Made by a program: the position numbers and the translations under genes. This document shows, one piece after another, positions 53,218 through 61,915 of a stretch of DNA of 64,000 nt (position 1 is the stretch's first letter; each line of letters opens with the position of its first letter). The notes beneath the pieces are model-generated. The model was not told where the DNA came from and did not search any database. It saw only the letters and a list, made by a program, of their open reading frames with translations. The DNA comes from CAUPWF01 sp964369775 (GTDB lineage: Bacteria; Bacillota; Clostridia; Lachnospirales; Lachnospiraceae). The stretch lies in contig CAYJHQ010000008.1 in assembly GCA_964369775.1 (NCBI GenBank), forward strand, positions 18,035 to 82,034. Reading direction: 5' to 3'.

Positions 53218-55668
53218 CTAGTTACTATCGACTTTTCTCACTACTTTCTCCATAATGCATTGGTGAATTCGCTTTCCTGAAAGTTCCAAATCATCAGCGC
53301 TTGACATTCTTTCTCTTAGGTCTGTTTTTCCATGTTTCACCTTTGCTAGGAACTCTTCTATCTCAATTAACGAATTATCTTTTATACTGATTCCAAAATC
53401 AGTTGGCGTCAACCCTTCTTCTTTCAATTTCATTAACAGCGCTTCTTCCATTTTAGGCTCCACAGTTCGATATACTCTGTCTTTTACATTCAAAATAAAC
53501 AATTGATTATCTGCATATCGTTGTAATAAAATTTCCCCATTTGGTAAAACTTGTGAGAACTTACACACTGGAAGATTAGTATTCACATCAAACACATCTC
53601 TAAAAATATCTTCGAATAATAAAAAACTTTGTCTTGTCTTTGTGTCAAACACACAAACCGCAGAGGCGTTTTCTGGAATCAATACTAACATTGTCCCTAT
53701 TTTATGTATTCCACTAAATACTGGAATATCGTTCTTTCTAACATGATTTGATATTTTAAAATTCAATGGCATTTGATATATCTGCGTTTTTTGCTTTGAA
53801 ATGCTGTATCGTATAAGTGTAGCTTCATCAGCACCGGTAATCCATAATATGTCATTATCAATACATATATCCGCTAACCCGCCTGCGTAATCCAATGTAG
53901 ATATTTTATACTTCCCTGTTTTTGTAAACAATTGCATTATATCATTCGAATCAGCTGCACAAACATATATCACTCCTCTATTCACACACCCTGAAAGTGC
54001 AGTATAAGATCCTGATTCCCTAAATTCTCTCACACATTGCTCATGTTTTCGTAAAGTCTTTTCTTTAAGGTCATAAACAGAAATTTTACTTTGCGAAACT
54101 GAGGGAATGAAATATAAAATAGACGATTCTACTAAAACTTGATTACTTCCCCTCAATAGTCTTTCATCTGCCTCTAAAAATGACTGGTCTGTTCCTTCTT
54201 CTATATCATAAGATATTGACTGTTCTGCTCTTTTTTGTAAAAATAATACTTCCTTTTCATAGCAGACTATATTATTGTACATACTAATTGCGTGAATATC
54301 CGCTTTCCTAACTCTAAAATATTGTATTTTTTCAAATTCAAGATCAAATTTAAAAACAACATCTAAAAAATCACTAATCCCCAAGTAGTACTCATCTACC
54401 AACTGTATTTTGCTTAATCTTGGCATATAACTTTTCTGTATACCTTCATCTGCAAGTGCATAATCAATATTGTAAATTGGTTTTTTTGCAACGTCAAACA
54501 AATGAACCATCGAACTTGCTGGGCAACCTATGTAGCCATCACAAAGCACTACTGTTTTAGTAACATCAGCAGTTTTATCTAGAATTCCAATTTCAGAATT
54601 TAAAAATGTATCCAAAAACTCCTGATACAATGACTTCACATTCGGTCGCATTGCATCAATAGTTGAGGATAATAGTGGGTGTGGCCTAAAAACCACTGCT
54701 ATATTCTGTTTTTTTGCTTTTTCAAAAACTTTAATTAATTTCTCGAATACAATTTCCCCATAATTAAGCAAAGAACCTATTGTCAAATTCACCATAAGAA
54801 CTGGACGATCACTTACCACTTCTGCCCACTCCTGCGGTATCTCCACACCTTGCTTTTGTAGTTGTAAAATTCGATCTACCTTAGGTGACCCCAGTGCAAG
54901 TACTTTTTCATAAAATGGTGTCTCCCTCAACATTTCTTTTAGCCATTCATTTCTTTTTATTATGTAGTCAACATGCGGATACGCTGATTCCCAGAACCTG
55001 TGATATGGTAAAACAGCATTATTTGCTCGCAAATAATAAGGTACATACACCAATGTATTCACATATTTTTTTAAATTAAATGAGAAATAGGTTTCTTCAA
55101 CCCTTGTCACTAAATTATCGTCATCATACGGGTTGTGAATATATCCTACATCTGGCTTATTCTTTTCTAAATCGTAGTCTTTATAATGTATAATAGGTAC
55201 ATTATGTGGAAATTTATCTCCCTCATATACATAAATCCAGCTTCTCGATATACAATCATATGTATAATATGGAATTGGTACCACACTACAAATACATCTT
55301 GAATCTTTTATACTTTCAAAATAAATACTTTCAAGGCAATCCCACATAGCTGCGCTATATGGAAAAAACACAATATGATACGTATTCTCAATTCCTTCTA
55401 TTTCACCATAACACATTGCTACTCTCTCATTGAGCTCTTCTATTTGTTGCAATGAACTATCGTCATTTGACTTTATTTCTTTTAACTGCAATTGATAATC
55501 TTCTAATAACTTCATTATACTAATATAATCACCGTTAAGTGTAGCTATTATACTTTTAGATGCTTGGTTACACAACTCAATATATTCTGGGTTGTCGTCA
55601 AGTACCGAATGCATCTGAAACATAGTTTCGAGTAGTTCTAAAACTTGCTGTTTAATATGATTCCTCAT
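53218..55668 (-). CDS. CDP-glycerol glycerophosphotransferase-like enzyme with propeller-like C-terminus
   Basis: An 816-residue cytosolic protein, first gene of the operon. A coiled N-terminus (1-95) precedes a TagB/TagF-like domain (about 98-430): FFPYSAAMWDCLESIY, VVFRPHPLLSS (325-335) and GYIGCPASSMVHLFDVAKKP (378-397). The residues from about 490 to 780 contain repeats of beta strands such as SKISVYDLKEKTLRK and ASAVCVFDTKTRQSFLL that suggest a beta propeller. It may transfer CMP-activated phosphonate to a polyol or sugar polymer. Acceptor and exact donor are unknown. The gap of 40 bases to the gene upstream shows AAAGGAGGAAT but no clear promoter. Confidence 0.8.
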   Translation of the reverse strand: MRNHIKQQVLELLETMFQMHSVLDDNPEYIELCNQASKSIIATLNGDYISIMKLLEDYQLQLKEIKSNDDSSLQQIEELNERVAMCYGEIEGIENTYHIVFFPYSAAMWDCLESIYFESIKDSRCICSVVPIPYYTYDCISRSWIYVYEGDKFPHNVPIIHYKDYDLEKNKPDVGYIHNPYDDDNLVTRVEETYFSFNLKKYVNTLVYVPYYLRANNAVLPYHRFWESAYPHVDYIIKRNEWLKEMLRETPFYEKVLALGSPKVDRILQLQKQGVEIPQEWAEVVSDRPVLMVNLTIGSLLNYGEIVFEKLIKVFEKAKKQNIAVVFRPHPLLSSTIDAMRPNVKSLYQEFLDTFLNSEIGILDKTADVTKTVVLCDGYIGCPASSMVHLFDVAKKPIYNIDYALADEGIQKSYMPRLSKIQLVDEYYLGISDFLDVVFKFDLEFEKIQYFRVRKADIHAISMYNNIVCYEKEVLFLQKRAEQSISYDIEEGTDQSFLEADERLLRGSNQVLVESSILYFIPSVSQSKISVYDLKEKTLRKHEQCVREFRESGSYTALSGCVNRGVIYVCAADSNDIMQLFTKTGKYKISTLDYAGGLADICIDNDILWITGADEATLIRYSISKQKTQIYQMPLNFKISNHVRKNDIPVFSGIHKIGTMLVLIPENASAVCVFDTKTRQSFLLFEDIFRDVFDVNTNLPVCKFSQVLPNGEILLQRYADNQLFILNVKDRVYRTVEPKMEEALLMKLKEEGLTPTDFGISIKDNSLIEIEEFLAKVKHGKTDLRERMSSADDLELSGKRIHQCIMEKVVRKVDSN

Positions 55669-55708
55669 CCTCTTATTCCTCCTTTAACTATTTTCTATAT
55701 CTCCACTG

Positions 55709-56245
55709 CTACAACTCCACCACTCGCACTCTGTGATACGTATGAGGCACAAATTTCTCAAGTACCAATTTAGTCTCAATCTTTAAATGACTGGTATTCA
55801 TACCTGGGTTACATCCATAGTATTTTGCGTCTACCACCTCTTTATCCACTAATAATTGCACATAATCATCCTCATCATTCATGAGGCCCATAATCGATGC
55901 TGAACCAGAGGTTGTACCTAGATGTTTCATCATTAAGTCTTCTGATGCAAAGGAAAGTTTTGATACTTTTATTCGTTCTTCTAGCACTTTAGTGTCTAAT
56001 TCTTTATTCGGAGGCATTACTAATAGAAAAAATGTTGTTTTTTTCTGGTTGCACAGGAATATGTTCTTCCATACCACTACATCCATCGCTTGATCAATCG
56101 CTTCACATTCTTCCATCGTATGAGCTGGGTCGTTATCCACTCGTTCATATGGAATCTTTAATTTGTCTAAGGTTTGATAAGTTCTACTCTCTAAATCTCC
56201 TCTTTTATCTGTTGGAGCTGTTGTAAATATTTCGCTTATATACAT
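55709..56245 (-). CDS. Prolyl-tRNA editing deacylase of the ProX/PrdX type
   Basis: A 178-residue YbaK-fold protein. YQTLDKLKIPYERVDNDPAH (about 23-42), TMEECEAI, and LGTTSGSASIMGLMNDEDDY (about 109-128) are typical of free-standing Ala-tRNA(Pro) deacylases. It clears mischarged tRNA. It lies between the GatD terminator and the phosphonate operon; the hairpin terminator ends only about 10 bases before its AAAGGAGG site, so its transcription may rely on read-through. Confidence 0.9.
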   Translation of the reverse strand: MYISEIFTTAPTDKRGDLESRTYQTLDKLKIPYERVDNDPAHTMEECEAIDQAMDVVVWKNIFLCNQKKTTFFLLVMPPNKELDTKVLEERIKVSKLSFASEDLMMKHLGTTSGSASIMGLMNDEDDYVQLLVDKEVVDAKYYGCNPGMNTSHLKIETKLVLEKFVPHTYHRVRVVEL

Positions 56246-56255
56246 ATTTCCTCCT

Positions 56256-56287
56256 TTTTAAAAAAACGATGCCAAATGACATCGTTT
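56256..56287 (-). terminator. Intrinsic terminator after murT-gatD
   Basis: On the minus strand AAACGATG (56280-56287), 8-base loop, CATCGTTT (56264-56271), then T run. It overlaps the gatD stop and touches the leader of the deacylase gene. Confidence 0.82.
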
Positions 56288-57014
56288 ATTTTTGTAATCT
56301 ATTTTTCATATAATTATGCGCTCTTAATTCTAGTTCATCGTTTAATGGAGCTAACTCCATTATTCCATATTTATGCTCTAGCGCAGTTTTTAGGATAAAA
56401 TCGCAAAGCTTTGGATTTTTAGGCAACAAGCTTCCGTGAGAGTAGGTAGCAAATACATTTTTGTATCTAGCGCCTTCTCTTCCATCTTCACCATTATTTC
56501 CGTAACCACTTAGTACATTTCCCATAGGTCGAACACCTTCACCTAGGTAAGTCTTTCCTGAATGATTTTCAAATCCAACTATGGTATCTCCTTCTATATC
56601 ATCAGAGGTAAATGCATAATTCCCTATCATTCTGTTTTTATCACCTTTTGTATAAAGATCTAAGGCACCAATAAAATCGCAACGTTTTCCATCATGTGTC
56701 TCGTAGTATTTACCGAGTATCTGATACCCACCACATATCGCTAGAAAAGTCTTTCCTTCTTCAATCGCCTCGATTATCGCACGACTTTTATCACCTTTTA
56801 AATCTTCTAAAAGGACTTCTTGCTCAAAATCTTGACCTCCCCCGATAAAGAATAAATCAAAATCTTTGTCATCTAATTTTTCGCCAATGGATACACCAGT
56901 GATCTCAACATCAATGCCTCGGTCTTTTAATCGTTTTTCCATACATATTACATTTCCCCTATCACCATAAAGATTTAATATATCAGGATAGAGATGGCAT
57001 ATATTTAATTTCAT
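56286..57014 (-). CDS. gatD: Lipid II isoglutaminyl synthase glutaminase subunit GatD
   Basis: A 242-residue class I glutamine amidotransferase of the CobB/CobQ type. The nucleophile is Cys94 in LAICGGYQILG; His is in TYSHGSLLPKNP near 195. With MurT it amidates D-Glu of the peptidoglycan stem peptide. ATG 57014 (AGGAGAGAAGAAT ahead) is preferred to 57035, which would overlap murT. Confidence 0.94.
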   Translation of the reverse strand: MKLNICHLYPDILNLYGDRGNVICMEKRLKDRGIDVEITGVSIGEKLDDKDFDLFFIGGGQDFEQEVLLEDLKGDKSRAIIEAIEEGKTFLAICGGYQILGKYYETHDGKRCDFIGALDLYTKGDKNRMIGNYAFTSDDIEGDTIVGFENHSGKTYLGEGVRPMGNVLSGYGNNGEDGREGARYKNVFATYSHGSLLPKNPKLCDFILKTALEHKYGIMELAPLNDELELRAHNYMKNRLQK

Positions 57015-57025
57015 ATTCTTCTCTC

Positions 57026-58393
57026 CTATTCCCAAAAGTTTTTAAATCCAAAAGTCTTTGAAATGTGGGCACGCAAATCCATCATTGCAGTGTAAGTCGG
57101 CATAATAAATACTGGTTCTTTATGCTTTATAAGCTCTTTTACTAGCGTATCATAGCTACTGATTACTTGAAGTTTTTCTAATGGAATCCCAGCATATTTA
57201 AATCGAACAGCTAAATCATCTGCTCGTCTACCCGAGACATAAATAGTCTTTAGGTTTTCACCCATATCTAAGAGTCGTTCAAAATCAACGTCCCATATCC
57301 AACTTATATCTTTTCCATCTTGTGTGCCATCATTTAGGCAAGCTACAAAAACTGATGGAGTTGACGCACTCGTTAAAAAGTTTAATACTTGATTACAACC
57401 TGCGGGATTCTTTATTAAAATCATTCTAAGTGAAGCGCCTTCGATTTCAAATTTTTCCATACGACCAAATCCGCATGAAAATGCTGATAACGAGGTTGAT
57501 ACCACATCTGGTTCAAGATTTAATGCTTTTCCGCAAGCAAACGTAGCTGCTGCATTATAGATATTGTATCCTCCTGGAAGGTTGATTAAAGTCTCGTATT
57601 CTTTTCCATCTGAAGTAATTACTACATTTGAACGCTCTGTATCACTAGATAATACTTGAGTGACTGCAACCGATGGTGTTGGACGCGAATAACCACAATT
57701 CGGGCAAGAATAACCACCTAAATGCCCATATGTGATGTAGGAATAATTATATTCTGTCTTACACTTTATACAATATGGTGCATCTGAAAGTTCTGTAACC
57801 TTTGTTTTATAAATCTCAGTATCTACCCCATAGAACATTACTTTATTTCTATCATTTTCTAGAGATGTCGCTAGCGAATCATCTCCATTTATGCAAAGAA
57901 TTGCATTTGGGCTATTTTCGATACCTATTTCGATATTGCGTAAAGTATGAGTCACTTCACCGTATCGATCTAATTGATCTCTAAACACATTCGTTACAAC
58001 GATCACTTTCGCATCAACATACTTTGAAATTTGTTTTAATGCTGCTTCGTCAGCTTCAATTAATGCATATTTGTATTTACATTTGCCAAAAAAGTTCGAA
58101 TTAAGGGCGTACTCTAGTGTTACACCGCTGAGTAAATTCGCGCCGGATTTATTAGTGAAGAAAGAGATTTTACTGTCAGTAAGGGATTTTTCAATCATTC
58201 TAGTTGTAGTTGTTTTACCGTTAGTACCCGTAACAATCACTGTTGTTACGTCCTTCGCTAAAAACCCAAGCAAATTTTTGCAAATTTTTAGGGCTAAACG
58301 CCCTGGAAAGTCTGTGCCTCCTCTGCCTAAGACTCTTAACCCGAAACGGGCGAGTTTTGCAGTATTTACAGCTAATATTATTTTAAAATTCAT
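57026..58393 (-). CDS. murT: Lipid II isoglutaminyl synthase ligase subunit MurT
   Basis: A 455-residue Mur-ligase-like protein. The ATP loop VTGTNGKTTTTRM is at about 54-66; a four-cysteine zinc ribbon (CIKC...CPNC, about 208-236) sits inside the middle domain as is typical for MurT; the C-terminal DUF1727 domain follows. It supplies the ATP-dependent half of stem-peptide amidation in the cytoplasm. Confidence 0.95.
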   Translation of the reverse strand: MNFKIILAVNTAKLARFGLRVLGRGGTDFPGRLALKICKNLLGFLAKDVTTVIVTGTNGKTTTTRMIEKSLTDSKISFFTNKSGANLLSGVTLEYALNSNFFGKCKYKYALIEADEAALKQISKYVDAKVIVVTNVFRDQLDRYGEVTHTLRNIEIGIENSPNAILCINGDDSLATSLENDRNKVMFYGVDTEIYKTKVTELSDAPYCIKCKTEYNYSYITYGHLGGYSCPNCGYSRPTPSVAVTQVLSSDTERSNVVITSDGKEYETLINLPGGYNIYNAAATFACGKALNLEPDVVSTSLSAFSCGFGRMEKFEIEGASLRMILIKNPAGCNQVLNFLTSASTPSVFVACLNDGTQDGKDISWIWDVDFERLLDMGENLKTIYVSGRRADDLAVRFKYAGIPLEKLQVISSYDTLVKELIKHKEPVFIMPTYTAMMDLRAHISKTFGFKNFWE

Positions 58394-58399
58394 AATCGC

Positions 58400-58429
58400 A
58401 TTATATCATAATTTGTAACTTTATTGCAA
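58400..58429 (-). promoter_or_regulatory. Promoter of murT-gatD
   Basis: On the minus strand TTGCAA (58424-58429), 18 bases, TATAAT (58400-58405) with a TG one base ahead (extended -10). It lies only a few bases before the murT ATG, so the leader is extremely short or absent. Confidence 0.65.
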
Positions 58430-58545
58430 GGGTAAAAAAATGTATCACTTAGCACTATTAAGTGCAAAAAACCTCAGACATGTGTTAAGATAGAAGTAAT
58501 GAAAGTAATAAAACAAATACACTAGCAAAGGAGATAAAGATTACT

Positions 58546-59097
58546 ATGATTTATTTAATAGATTTTGAAAATGTTGCTAACGATGGACTCTTAGGACTCG
58601 AAACGCTCACTGATGATAGCACACTGATTATTCTTTATTCAGAGAAAAATTGCAAGCTAACTTTCTCTCATCATCAACAACTTGAGCAATTAAAATGCAA
58701 AAAGGAATATATTTCTGTATGTGAATCCTCAAAAAACGCTTTGGATTTTTATTTATCCACTTATCTAGGGCATCTTATCGCTACCCATCCAAATGAGACT
58801 GCTTATTGTATTGTAAGCAAGGATACTGGTTTTGATTCTGTAATCAGCTTTTGGGATAAGCGCGGGATTAAAATTGTGCGTTCTGTCAACTTGCTAAACG
58901 AAGAGCCCATAGATTTAACGTCTGAACTTTCTTCTATTTTACCTGAGCACAAAGAAGATGCTCAAGCAATTTCTTTATTTATCGCGAAATATAAGACAAA
59001 GCAAGGAATCAACAATGCACTTGTCAAAGAATTTGGTTCTGAAACCGGCGGAGCTATTTATCGAAAAATCAAGCCGCTGATAACGGGAAAGAAATAA
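58546..59097 (+). CDS. PIN/NYN-like domain protein
   Basis: A 183-residue soluble protein. MIYLIDFENVANDG at the start and AYCIVSKDTGFDSVISFWDK (about 85-104) carry the acidic residues of PIN-like nucleases (Asp6, Asp near 93 and 97). The C-terminal part (about 130-183) is helical and may bind RNA. It could be a ribonuclease, but targets are unknown. AAAGGAG precedes ATG 58546. It is divergent from murT. Confidence 0.75.
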   Translation: MIYLIDFENVANDGLLGLETLTDDSTLIILYSEKNCKLTFSHHQQLEQLKCKKEYISVCESSKNALDFYLSTYLGHLIATHPNETAYCIVSKDTGFDSVISFWDKRGIKIVRSVNLLNEEPIDLTSELSSILPEHKEDAQAISLFIAKYKTKQGINNALVKEFGSETGGAIYRKIKPLITGKK

Positions 59098-59109
59098 AGT
59101 CACAAAACC

Positions 59110-59157
59110 AAAAAGGCTGATAATCAACAACTTAAGTTGTCGACTATCAGCCTTTTT
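59110..59157. terminator. Bidirectional terminator between the PIN-like gene and oppA
   Basis: AAAAAGGCTGATA (59110-59122) pairs with TATCAGCCTTTTT (59145-59157); a nested ACAACTTAAGTTGT palindrome fills the loop. A and T tracts on both sides allow both directions. Confidence 0.9.
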
Positions 59158-59190
59158 AATGCTTAACTATTATAGAATAAATACTTGTAA

Positions 59191-60846
59191 TTACTCTGCG
59201 ATATCAGCATACATAAAGTGCCACTTACCGTATACTGAATGCCAAGATCCTTCGATCTTATCGCTTTGTACCCAGAAGTCATTATAATATGCTACTGGAA
59301 TCATTGCTGCTTCATCCATGATGATTTGCTCTGCTGCATGAAGTGCTTCAGAACGAGCTGCTGCATCTACTGTAGTACGAGCGATATCCATTTGCTCATC
59401 AAATGCTGGATTATTGTATTTACCATCGTTGTTTCCGTTTGAACTATAAAGAAGATCTAACATGTTAGATGCATCGTTGTAGTCTGCAATCCATCCGTTA
59501 CGAGCGATTTGGTAATCTCCGCTACGACGCATAGGTGTAAAGCTTGACCATTCTACGATTTCAACTTCTACTGTAATTCCCAACTCACCCCAAGCTTGTT
59601 GTAGGTACTCTGCAACTGCTTTGTGGTATCCTGAGTCGTTTGTGCTATAAGTGATAACTGGGATTCCTTCTCCATTCTCATGTCCTGCTTCAGCAAGTAA
59701 AGCTTTAGCTTCTTCTAAGTTTGCATCGAAATCACTGTTATCGATAAATGGCTCACCACCATTTGAAGCTTCTTTAAACTCTGTAGTTCCATCTGTATCT
59801 AACCAACCATCTCCGATAAAGTACTCTGCTGGAGAGTAAGTTCCTTGCATCAATGTGTTTGCTACGAAATCACGATCGATTGCTAAGCTTAGCGCTTGAC
59901 GAACTTTTGCATCTTCAAACTCTGGTAATGTGTTGTTGATTGATAAGTAATAAGTTCCGATAAGTGGCTCTACAAAGAAATCTTCTCCTTCTTGAAGAGT
60001 TGGAATCTCTTCTGTAGGAATTGTTTTAGCCATTAAGATGTCACCTGTCTTGTAAGCGTTAAGAGCTGCGTTAGCATCTTCCATTAACACAAAAGTAAGC
60101 TTATCTAGGTTAATTGCATCTACATCCCAGTAGTTTTCATTTCTGCTCATTGTGATATGAGATCCTGGTACCCACTCAGTGATTGCAAATGGACCATTAG
60201 ATACGTAAGTCTCTGGAGTTGTCGCCCAAGCTTCGCCGTTTGCTTCAACAGTCGCTTGTTGAACTGGTACCATTGCTGCAAATGAAGCTAAGTCAGCAAA
60301 GTAAGCACAAGGTGCTGCAAGTTCAACTACTAAAGTTGTATCATCAGTTGCCGATACTCCAAGAGCATCTAAATCTCCTGCCATTGCTTCATCAAAACCT
60401 TTTACTGATCCAAGCATAGTCTCTCCGTATGGAGCTGCTGTTGCTGGATCTGCAAGACGCTTCCAAGAATAAACAAAGTCATTTGCTGTTAAGTCAGATC
60501 CATCTGACCATTTCAATCCTTCACGTAATTTAAATGTCCAAGTAAGTCCATCTTCTGACACTTCATAAGACTCCGCTTGTCCTGGTTGTAATTCACCTTG
60601 CTCATCAAGGATTAATAATCCTTCCATAGCGTGGATAATCATGTTACCACCATCAGATGCTGAGTTGAGTGCTGGGTCAATTGTCTCTGGGTCTGGCCCG
60701 ATTTGAACTCTAAGTTCTTTTTCCCCTGTTGATTCTTCTGTTGTTTCTTCAGTAGTTTCTGTTGTCTCTTCGTTTCCACCACAAGCTGATAGTACAGCTG
60801 TTCCAACTAACATAACTGAAAGTAAAAGTGCTAATCTTTTCTTCAT
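59191..60846 (-). CDS. oppA: Oligopeptide ABC transporter substrate-binding lipoprotein
   Basis: A 551-residue family 5 binding protein. Lipoprotein signal with the lipobox LSAC near 20-23, then a Glu/Thr-rich linker. SBP_bac_5 features: PETIDPALNSASDGGNMI, ESYEVSEDGLTWTFKLREGL, RQALSLAIDRDFV. Binds peptides outside the membrane for the Opp permease. ATG 60846 is preferred to 60867, since AGGAGG is 7 bases before it. Last in the order C-D-F-A; a small hairpin (about 60912-60930) between oppF and oppA may protect or separate the messages. Confidence 0.94.
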   Translation of the reverse strand: MKKRLALLLSVMLVGTAVLSACGGNEETTETTEETTEESTGEKELRVQIGPDPETIDPALNSASDGGNMIIHAMEGLLILDEQGELQPGQAESYEVSEDGLTWTFKLREGLKWSDGSDLTANDFVYSWKRLADPATAAPYGETMLGSVKGFDEAMAGDLDALGVSATDDTTLVVELAAPCAYFADLASFAAMVPVQQATVEANGEAWATTPETYVSNGPFAITEWVPGSHITMSRNENYWDVDAINLDKLTFVLMEDANAALNAYKTGDILMAKTIPTEEIPTLQEGEDFFVEPLIGTYYLSINNTLPEFEDAKVRQALSLAIDRDFVANTLMQGTYSPAEYFIGDGWLDTDGTTEFKEASNGGEPFIDNSDFDANLEEAKALLAEAGHENGEGIPVITYSTNDSGYHKAVAEYLQQAWGELGITVEVEIVEWSSFTPMRRSGDYQIARNGWIADYNDASNMLDLLYSSNGNNDGKYNNPAFDEQMDIARTTVDAAARSEALHAAEQIIMDEAAMIPVAYYNDFWVQSDKIEGSWHSVYGKWHFMYADIAE

Positions 60847-60925
60847 TTTTTTCCTCCTCTTTTTCAATACACAAAATAGTTAGCATATATTAACAATCTT
60901 TGCAGACTGGTAATACCCTTAGGGT

Positions 60926-61915
60926 TTATTCAACCTTATCTAGGTTGTGACAAGCCACAAAGTGACCTTTTTCTACTTCTTTAAACTCTGGTTCTTCATT
61001 TGCACATTGCTCTGTAGCATACTTACATCTCGTTCTAAAGTGACAACCTGAAGGTGGGTTTAGTGGACTTGGAACGTCCCCTTCTAGCATGATACGTTTG
61101 TTAGCACGAGCTATCTTTGGATCCGCAACTGGAATTGCTGATATCAAGCTCTTTGTATATGGATGCTTACAATTAAATGTTAGCTCCAACCCATCTGCTA
61201 GCTCTACAATCTTTCCTAAGTACATAACTCCAATTCTATTAGAGATATGTTTTACCACTGATAAATCATGGGCAATAAATAAATAAGTGAGTCCCAATTC
61301 TTCTTGTAACTCTTCAAACATATTGATAACCTGCGCTTGGATTGATACATCTAACGCTGAAATCGGTTCATCACATACAATAAACTCTGGTCTAACAGAT
61401 AGTGCTCTTGCGATACCTACCCTTTGTCTTTGTCCACCTGAAAACTCATGTGGATATCTATTGGCATGCTCTGAATTCAGTCCTACTCTTTGTAACATCT
61501 CTATAATCATGTCAAAACGATCTTTTTTAGAATCCGCTATCTTGTGAATGTCAATTGCCTCTCCTACGATATCTCCTACTGTCATCCTTGGATCAAGGCT
61601 TGCGTAAGGATCTTGGAATACGATTTGCATTTTCCTTCTGTATGGAAGCATATTAACAGCAATCTTCTTTTCTTTATCAAAGATTACTTCTCCATCGTAA
61701 GTGATCTTTCCTGCAGTAGGTTCGTATAATCTAAGAAGTGATCTACCTGTTGTAGTCTTTCCACAACCACTCTCTCCTACTAATCCTAAGGTTTCCCCTT
61801 TATTAATTGCAAAAGACACGTCATCAACCGCTTTTAGCATCTTTTTATTTTTTCCCATGCCACCAACATGAAAGTGTTGTTTTAGTCCTTCTATCTCTAC
61901 TAATTTCTTACTCAT
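60926..61915 (-). CDS. oppF: Oligopeptide ABC transporter ATPase OppF
   Basis: A 329-residue ATPase: Walker A GESGCGKTT, Q-loop FQDPYASLDP, signature FSGGQRQRVGIARAL, Walker B FIVCDEPISALD, and the oligopeptide C-terminal extension with four Cys (CHFRTRCKYATEQC...C), as in OppF. ATG 61915 lies in the last codons of oppD (8-base overlap), with GGAGG 8 bases ahead. Confidence 0.95.
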   Translation of the reverse strand: MSKKLVEIEGLKQHFHVGGMGKNKKMLKAVDDVSFAINKGETLGLVGESGCGKTTTGRSLLRLYEPTAGKITYDGEVIFDKEKKIAVNMLPYRRKMQIVFQDPYASLDPRMTVGDIVGEAIDIHKIADSKKDRFDMIIEMLQRVGLNSEHANRYPHEFSGGQRQRVGIARALSVRPEFIVCDEPISALDVSIQAQVINMFEELQEELGLTYLFIAHDLSVVKHISNRIGVMYLGKIVELADGLELTFNCKHPYTKSLISAIPVADPKIARANKRIMLEGDVPSPLNPPSGCHFRTRCKYATEQCANEEPEFKEVEKGHFVACHNLDKVE

